DNA of 64,000 nucleotides from Inmirania thermothiophila (GTDB lineage Bacteria; Pseudomonadota; Gammaproteobacteria; DSM-100275). A program made the position numbers and the translations under genes. Position 1 is the first letter of the stretch, and each line of letters starts with the position of its first letter. Shown piece after piece: positions 60,301 to 64,000 of this stretch. The notes under the pieces were generated by a model. It was not told the origin of the DNA. It did not search any database and saw only the letters and a list, made by a program, of their open reading frames with translations. Location: assembly GCF_003751635.1 (NCBI RefSeq), contig NZ_RJVI01000002.1, forward strand, positions 607,986 to 671,985, given 5' to 3'.

Positions 60301-61050
60301 CGAGATGCGGTGCTCGCGCAAGTGTCGGACCCGGCCCAGCGCACGTCCAGCGCTTTCCGCCAGCAGACCCTGCGCAAGCTCACCGACCTCAAGAAGTCTT
60401 ACGTGCAAGCCTATCTCGCCATGCACACCCGGGCCCGCCTGGGCGTGAACGAGGACAAGCGCAAGAGCGCGCTGATGGGAGACGAGCGGCTCAAAACCCT
60501 CTCGAGGCTCTCCACCATCGACCTGATGCCGCGCCAGCACCTGACCGATTTCCAGAACCGCCTGGCCGGCCTGAAGAGCTGCTTCGCGCTCACCGAGCAG
60601 GACCTCGACGCATCGCCGGTCTGCCCGCATTGCTCCTTCCGGCCCGGCACGGAGGGCGTGGCCGCACCTGCAGCGACGGTGCTCGAGCATCTGGACACGG
60701 AGCTGGACAAGCTCCTCGACGACTGGACCCAGACGCTGCTGGCCAACCTGGAGGACCCGACCACCCGCGGCAACCTCGACCTGCTCAAGCCCGAGCCCAG
60801 GAAGCTGGTGGACGCCTTCCTCAAGGAACGGAAGCTGCCCGACGCGCTGGGCCAGGATTTCATTCACGCCCTGCAGGAGGTGCTCTCCGGGCTGGTCAAG
60901 GTCGCGGTGAAGACCGAGGATCTGCGCGCAGCGCTTCTCAAGGGCGGCTCACCCGCGACGCCCGCGGAGATGAAGAAACGCTTTGAGGAATACCTCGATG
61001 AACTCACCAAGGGCAACGAGCCCGGCAAGGTCAGGATCGTGTTGGAGTAG
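57319..61050 (+). CDS. brxC: BREX ATPase BrxC (DUF6079-like)
   Basis: A 1243-residue P-loop protein. Walker A is [17 protein letters not shown] (about 65-81), followed by a Walker B region [15 protein letters not shown] (about 172-186); a zinc-type CPHC occurs near residue 1101. The N-terminus [20 protein letters not shown] and the overall length match BrxC/PglY-type proteins with DUF6079. BrxC is one of the conserved BREX components and forms a large ATPase complex with PglX and PglZ-type partners. It starts 3 bp after the helicase stop and lies upstream of the methyltransferase, as expected for BREX type 3. Confidence 0.82.
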   Translation: MKYGDLIQFEPIESVVQLRDADEAAAARQLVSTYVISDEMAEKLTGLVIRQLQFDQPVDNKGLLVVGNYGTGKSHLMSVISSIAEHADLLSALGNAQVAQAARAIAGKFKVVRTEIGATTMSLRDILVGELEEHLAAMGVTYTFPDASQVPNNKRAFEEMMAAFHQEYPDHGLLLVVDELLDYLRTRKDQELILDLNFLREVGEVCKDLRFRFMAGVQEAIFDSPRFAFVADQLRRVKDRFEQILIARKDVKFVVAERLLKKTGEQQAKIREYLTPFAKFYGHMNERMDEFVRLFPVHPDYIDTFERVTAVEKREVLKTLSLAMKGLLDKDVPDDQPGLLSYDSYWNTLRSNPAFRAIPDVKAVIDCSQVLESRIEQAFTRPAYKPMALRIIHALSVHRLTTGDIYAPLGATAEELRDALCLYQPGIEDLGGDPADDLLSQVETVLREIHKTVSGQFISSNPDNRQFYLDLKKTDDFDALIEKRAESLDASQLDRYYYEALKRVMECTDQTYVTGYKIWQHELEWLEHKAARQGYLFFGAPNERSTAVPPRDFYLYFIQPFDPPHFKDEKKADEVFLRLTNTDEEFRTALTNYAAALDLASTSSGHAKATYESKATGFLRDLVGWLQKHMTDAFEVTYQGRTKSLVEWAKGKSIRELSGLASHERINFRDLVNTIAGIVLSAHFQDQAPEYPYFSVLITGQNREQAAQDALRAIAGQNRTKQATAVLYALELLDGERLDPYRSKYAKHILNILKKKGHGQVVNRSELIQEVYGVEYFAPDKGYRLEREWAVVVLAALVYSGDLVLSIPGKTFDATGLPQLAATPMKDLVVFKHIERPKDWNLPGLKALFELLGLTPGMAQLVTQGKEEPVQQLQKAISAVVEKLVLVQQSLQSGLPFWGRNLLAEEEAAQLRDRLDQTKTFLESLQAYSSPGKLKNFRYDAQEVKRHEDNLSALSEIESLQELVSDLGPVASYLSTAEAVLPTNHEWVERMKATRDAVLAQVSDPAQRTSSAFRQQTLRKLTDLKKSYVQAYLAMHTRARLGVNEDKRKSALMGDERLKTLSRLSTIDLMPRQHLTDFQNRLAGLKSCFALTEQDLDASPVCPHCSFRPGTEGVAAPAATVLEHLDTELDKLLDDWTQTLLANLEDPTTRGNLDLLKPEPRKLVDAFLKERKLPDALGQDFIHALQEVLSGLVKVAVKTEDLRAALLKGGSPATPAEMKKRFEEYLDELTKGNEPGKVRIVLE

Positions 61051-61101
61051 GAACCACGAATGAACACGCATAGACACGAATGAAAAACGCAAGAATTGGA
61101 A
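61051..61101 (+). repeat. Short direct-repeat spacer between brxC and the AlbA_2 gene
   Basis: After the brxC stop, three 10-nt units occur in tandem: CACGAATGAA, CACGCATAGA, CACGAATGAA (61056-61085), followed by AAACGCAAGA. Period-10 repeats of this CACGAATGAA type resemble a dispersed element I recall from many bacterial genomes; here it fills the space in which the next gene's ribosome site would lie. Confidence 0.6.
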
Positions 61102-62505
61102 ATGGATCTGAACGAGCTGAAAACGCTGGTTGCTCGCGGAGAGTCTGAGATTTCAGAATTCAAGAAATCCACGGCCCAGCTACGCCGGGCGATGGAAACG
61201 CTCTGCGGCATGCTCAACGGCAGCGGTGGACGTGTGCTGTTCGGCGTCACGCCCCAGGGGCGCATCGTCGGGCAGGCGATCTCCGACAAGACGCTACGTG
61301 AGCTGGCCGACTGGCTTCGGCGCTTCGAGCCTCCGGCCACCATCACCCAGGCCCGCATTGACCTCGGGAACGGTAAGGAAGTGTTGATGCTGGAGGCGCT
61401 GCCGGATCCCGTCCGGCGCCCCTATGTCTTCGACGGCCGGCCCTATCAGCGGGTAGGCCCCACCACCTCCGTGATGCCCCAGGAAACCTACCATCAGCTT
61501 CTGGCCGAGCGCCCGGACAGCCGCACGCGCTGGGAGACACTTCTTGCCGAAGGATACGGCCCAACTGACCTGGACCAAGAGGAGGTCTTGCGCACTGTGC
61601 GTCTGGGCATCGCCGCCGGACGCTTGCCGGAGTCAACGGGCAATGATGTGCCCGACATCCTGAACCGCCTGGGGCTGCTTAAAGAGGGCAGACTGAACAA
61701 CGCCGCGGTGGTGCTCTTCGGTACCCGCTTCCTGCCCGATTATCCCCAATGCCAGCTGCGCATGGCCCGCTTCCGCGGGGTGAATAAGTCGGAGTTTCTC
61801 GACCAGCGCCAGATCGAAGGTCACGCCTTTGCCCTGCTCGACGAGGCCATGTTGTTTTTGCGCCGCCACCTTCCGGTGGCCGGCCGGATCGTGCCCGGCC
61901 TGTTCGAGCGGGAGGATGAGCCGCTGTTTCCGCTGGAGGCCTTGCGGGAAGCGCTGGTGAACGCCTTCTGCCACAGGGACTACACCATTGCAGGTGGGGC
62001 AGTCAGCCTGGCGATTTACGATGATCGCCTGGAGATCTGGAGCGACGGCACGTTGCCCGCCGGGCTTACACCTGATGATCTCAAGCGGGACCACCCGTCA
62101 AAGCCGCGCAATCCGCTGATCGCCAAGGTGTTCTACCTGCGCGGTGTCATCGAGCGCTGGGGCCGAGGCACACAGAAGATCGTCGAGCTCTGCGTCAAGG
62201 CGGGGCACCCGGAGCCCGAGTTCGGCGAACAGGCCGGCAGCGTTTGGGTGCGCTTTTTGCCCAGCGGCTACATCGCCCCGCACCGCGTAGCGCATGACCT
62301 CACCGAACGACAGCGGGAGATCCTGCACGTCTTGTCCAAAAAACCGTCTATGCCCCTGCGTGAGATTCGTTCCAGGTTGGAGAATCCGCCGTCTGACCGG
62401 AGGCTTCGCGAGGAGCTTTTGCATCTGAAGAAGCTGGGCTTGGTGTCGTCGTCGGGGCATGGCCGGGGATCTGCCTGGTCATTGGTGAGACAAGACAATG
62501 GATAA
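61102..62505 (+). CDS. AlbA_2-type ATP-binding regulator
   Basis: A 467-residue protein. The N-terminal AlbA_2 (Schlafen-like) domain is seen as ESEISEFKKSTAQLRRAMET and GGRVLFGVTPQGRIVGQ; a GHKL-type ATPase fragment follows (EALREALVNAFCHRDYTI, DRLEIWSDG, ERWGRGTQKI) and a winged helix ends it (LTERQREILHVLSKKPSMPL). This COG2865-like architecture is common in predicted transcription regulators near restriction and defence genes. It sits between brxC and the methyltransferase gene. The start is ATG 61102; a TTG 6 nt upstream is possible. No good ribosome site is visible. Confidence 0.8.
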   Translation: MDLNELKTLVARGESEISEFKKSTAQLRRAMETLCGMLNGSGGRVLFGVTPQGRIVGQAISDKTLRELADWLRRFEPPATITQARIDLGNGKEVLMLEALPDPVRRPYVFDGRPYQRVGPTTSVMPQETYHQLLAERPDSRTRWETLLAEGYGPTDLDQEEVLRTVRLGIAAGRLPESTGNDVPDILNRLGLLKEGRLNNAAVVLFGTRFLPDYPQCQLRMARFRGVNKSEFLDQRQIEGHAFALLDEAMLFLRRHLPVAGRIVPGLFEREDEPLFPLEALREALVNAFCHRDYTIAGGAVSLAIYDDRLEIWSDGTLPAGLTPDDLKRDHPSKPRNPLIAKVFYLRGVIERWGRGTQKIVELCVKAGHPEPEFGEQAGSVWVRFLPSGYIAPHRVAHDLTERQREILHVLSKKPSMPLREIRSRLENPPSDRRLREELLHLKKLGLVSSSGHGRGSAWSLVRQDNG

Positions 62506-62550
62506 GGCGGGGAATAAGGCGGAAATAAGGCGGCCTCATTTTGCCTTATT
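62502..62550 (+). repeat. Triple ATAAGGCGG repeat with inverted partner
   Basis: ATAAGGCGG occurs at 62502-62510, 62514-62522 and 62525-62533, then GCCTTAT at 62543-62549 in the opposite sense, which can pair with any of the three copies. The first copy includes the stop codon of the preceding gene. It lies in the 70-bp gap before the methyltransferase, whose AAGGAG ribosome site follows. Confidence 0.75.
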
Positions 62551-62575
62551 CAGCCAATAAAGGAGTGAAGTTCGC

Positions 62576-64000
62576 ATGAATTGCCCAGACCTTTTTGAAC
62601 ACCAGGAATTCAAAACCAGGAACCAGGGACCGGTCGAATGCCTTGGCCAGACATTCGACTCCGACGAGGCGCGGCGGGAGCACTTCCTTGGCCTCTTGCG
62701 CGATATGCTTACGGAACTCCACGCCAAGCTCGGCGGTGTGCCCTTTACCACGGTGGAAGACGCGATTCAGCGTCTCAAGTCTCTTCAGCATTGGCCGGTT
62801 GGAGACGAAAGGCGAATCAGGGAATTGGCGGAACGCATGGGTCAAGCGTCACGCGTCCAGCGTCTAGCGTCATCGGATACCGACGCGCGACGCACGACGC
62901 GCGACCTTCTGACGCTTTACAAGGACGAGGTCGGCTTCCCGCACGGGGAGATCGAGGACATCCTGAACCTCTCCGATCCTCCGTATTACACGGCGTGTCC
63001 GAACCCCTTCATCGCGAACTTCATCAAGCACTACGGCAAGCCCTATGATCCGAACGTGCCTTACAGCAAGGAGCCATTCGCAGCGGACGTAAGAGAGGGG
63101 AAGAACGATCCCATCTACAACGCGCACTCCTACCACACCAAGGTGCCGCATAAGGCGATCATGCGGTACATCCTGCACTATACCGAGCCGGGCGACGTGG
63201 TCTTCGATGGTTTTGCCGGAACCGGGATGACCGGCGTTGCGGCGCAACTTTGTGGTGACCGCAAGACGGTGGAGTCGCTTGGCTACAAGGTGGATGAGCA
63301 AGGCGTCATCTACCAGCAGGAGGAAGAAACGGATGAGTTTGGCAGAAGGCGCCCGGTCTGGAAGCCCTTCTCAAGGCTCGGCGCCCGGCGTGCCGTCCAC
63401 AACGACCTGTCGCCTGCGGCCACCTTCATCGCCTACAACTACAACACGCCGGTGGATGTGCCGGCCTTCGAGCGCGAAGCCAAACGCATCCTGAAAGAGG
63501 TGGAAGAGGAATGCGGCTGGATGTATCGGACGCTGCACACAGCGTCCTCCAGGATTGAGCAGCGAGGACTGAGCGATGAGTGGGCCGGCAAGCTCAAGGC
63601 CTGCAAGACAGTCGAGGAGATCCGCGCCTTACTCAGCCCTCAGTCCTCAGTCCTCGGCACTGTGAATTACACCGTCTGGTCGGATGTGTTTGTTTGTCCC
63701 GAGTGTACGCGGGAGGTGGTCTTCTGGGAAGCGGCGGTGGACAAGGAAGCGGGCAAGGTGCACAGCGAGTTTCCCTGTCCCCACTGCGGCGCCACACTCA
63801 CCAAGCGCAACATGGACCGCGCCTGGGTGACCCGCTACGACAAGGCCATCGGCCAGGCCATCCGCCAGGCCAAGCAGGTGCCGGTGCTGATCAACTACAG
63901 CGTGGGCAAGAAGCGCTTTGAGAAGACGCCCGACGCCTTCGACCTGGCGCTCATCGAGAAACTCGAGGCGCTGGACATTCCCTACTGGTTCCCGACCGAC
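62576..64000 (+). CDS. pglXI: PglXI-like adenine-specific DNA methyltransferase (3'-truncated by the window)
   Basis: One open frame of 475 residues continues past the right edge. The SAM-binding motif I is DGFAGTGMTG (211-220). SDPPYYTACPNPF (133-145) contains a DPPY and is typical of Zn-ribbon adenine methylases (COG1743); the zinc ribbon is C374, C377, C401, C404. This is the methyltransferase class called PglXI in BREX type 3. It follows brxF and brxC in the expected order, interrupted by the helicase-nuclease and AlbA_2 genes. The helicase BrxHII, PglZ and BrxA would be expected further right. GGAG precedes the ATG. Three repeat arrays are embedded in the frame. Confidence 0.85.
   Translation, partial: MNCPDLFEHQEFKTRNQGPVECLGQTFDSDEARREHFLGLLRDMLTELHAKLGGVPFTTVEDAIQRLKSLQHWPVGDERRIRELAERMGQASRVQRLASSDTDARRTTRDLLTLYKDEVGFPHGEIEDILNLSDPPYYTACPNPFIANFIKHYGKPYDPNVPYSKEPFAADVREGKNDPIYNAHSYHTKVPHKAIMRYILHYTEPGDVVFDGFAGTGMTGVAAQLCGDRKTVESLGYKVDEQGVIYQQEEETDEFGRRRPVWKPFSRLGARRAVHNDLSPAATFIAYNYNTPVDVPAFEREAKRILKEVEEECGWMYRTLHTASSRIEQRGLSDEWAGKLKACKTVEEIRALLSPQSSVLGTVNYTVWSDVFVCPECTREVVFWEAAVDKEAGKVHSEFPCPHCGATLTKRNMDRAWVTRYDKAIGQAIRQAKQVPVLINYSVGKKRFEKTPDAFDLALIEKLEALDIPYWFPTD
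62846..62905 (+). repeat. In-frame heptad inverted repeat within the methyltransferase
   Basis: GCGTC recurs at 62846, 62853, 62860 and 62867 (7-nt steps), then the complement GACGC at 62882, 62889 and 62896 (7-nt steps), forming a long imperfect palindrome around a 10-nt centre. It is translated as part of residues 90-110, a low-complexity Ser/Asp/Thr/Arg linker just before the conserved domain. Confidence 0.85.
63552..63655 (+). repeat. Second in-frame heptad inverted repeat within the methyltransferase
   Basis: GGATTGA (63552) and GGACTGA (63566) on the left are matched on the right by TCAGCCC (63633), TCAGTCC (63640) and TCAGTCC (63647), again in 7-nt steps and in inverse orientation. 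The arms are about 60 nt apart. The frame stays open across the element. Confidence 0.75.

Noticed and set aside
62595-62867. Short separate gene in the start region of the methyltransferase
   Set aside because: It lies in another frame; the methyltransferase frame is open from the ATG at 62576 with a good ribosome site.

Overview
The window is very GC-rich, densely packed chromosomal DNA, probably from a hydrogen-oxidising gammaproteobacterium of the Chromatiales/Ectothiorhodospira type. The reasons are the gene order rplT-pheS-pheT-ihfA-merR-tRNA-Pro, recC-recB-recD, a YejM-like sulfatase-fold membrane protein, and a combination of a Hyb-type uptake [NiFe]-hydrogenase with a HupUV-type hydrogen sensor. 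The species assignment is inference. Many neighbouring genes overlap by ATGA or GTGA, which indicates long, translationally coupled operons.

Region 1 (1-16.3 kb) is a hydrogenase island. A leftward maturation operon (hupK-hypA-hypB-hypF-hypC-hypD-hypE, hypE cut by the window edge) and a leftward structural operon (hybO-hybA-hybB-hybC-hybD-hybG-hybE-Ni transporter) flank a rightward gene pair, hupU-hupV, encoding an H2-sensing regulatory hydrogenase. Both leftward operons are preceded by sigma-54-like -24/-12 elements, so H2-dependent control by HupUV through a HoxJ/HoxA-type pair is likely; the kinase and activator are not in the window. The 3' end of hypD carries a tandem array of 93-bp GC-rich repeats that stays open in frame up to the hypE start.

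Region 2 (16.4-30.7 kb) is mixed housekeeping: two alpha/beta hydrolases, sixA, metY, an mrfB-mrfA-like helicase/exonuclease pair divergent from a lexA-like repressor with two GTTC-N7-GTTC operators between them, a cupin, a sulfatase-fold membrane protein, a zinc-ribbon protein and an LVIVD-repeat lipoprotein.

Region 3 (30.8-53.2 kb) is core genome: recCBD; tRNA-Pro; the translation cluster merR-ihfA-pheT-pheS-rplT-rpmI-infC-thrS (leftward, infC with an AUC start); tRNA-Val; a cytochrome c; uvrB; an aspartate aminotransferase; a FimT/GspH-like pseudopilin; and a LysE-family exporter.

Region 4 (53.2-64 kb) is an acquired defence island placed just after tRNA-Asn, with less GC-biased codon use and a 23-nt near-copy of the tRNA 3' end downstream. 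It holds brxF, a large helicase-PLD-zinc-finger protein, a BrxC/DUF6079-like ATPase, an AlbA_2-type ATP-binding regulator and a PglXI-like adenine methyltransferase running off the right edge. This looks like a BREX type 3 system with two extra genes inserted into its usual order. Several short-period repeat arrays lie in and between these genes, three of them translated inside the methyltransferase.
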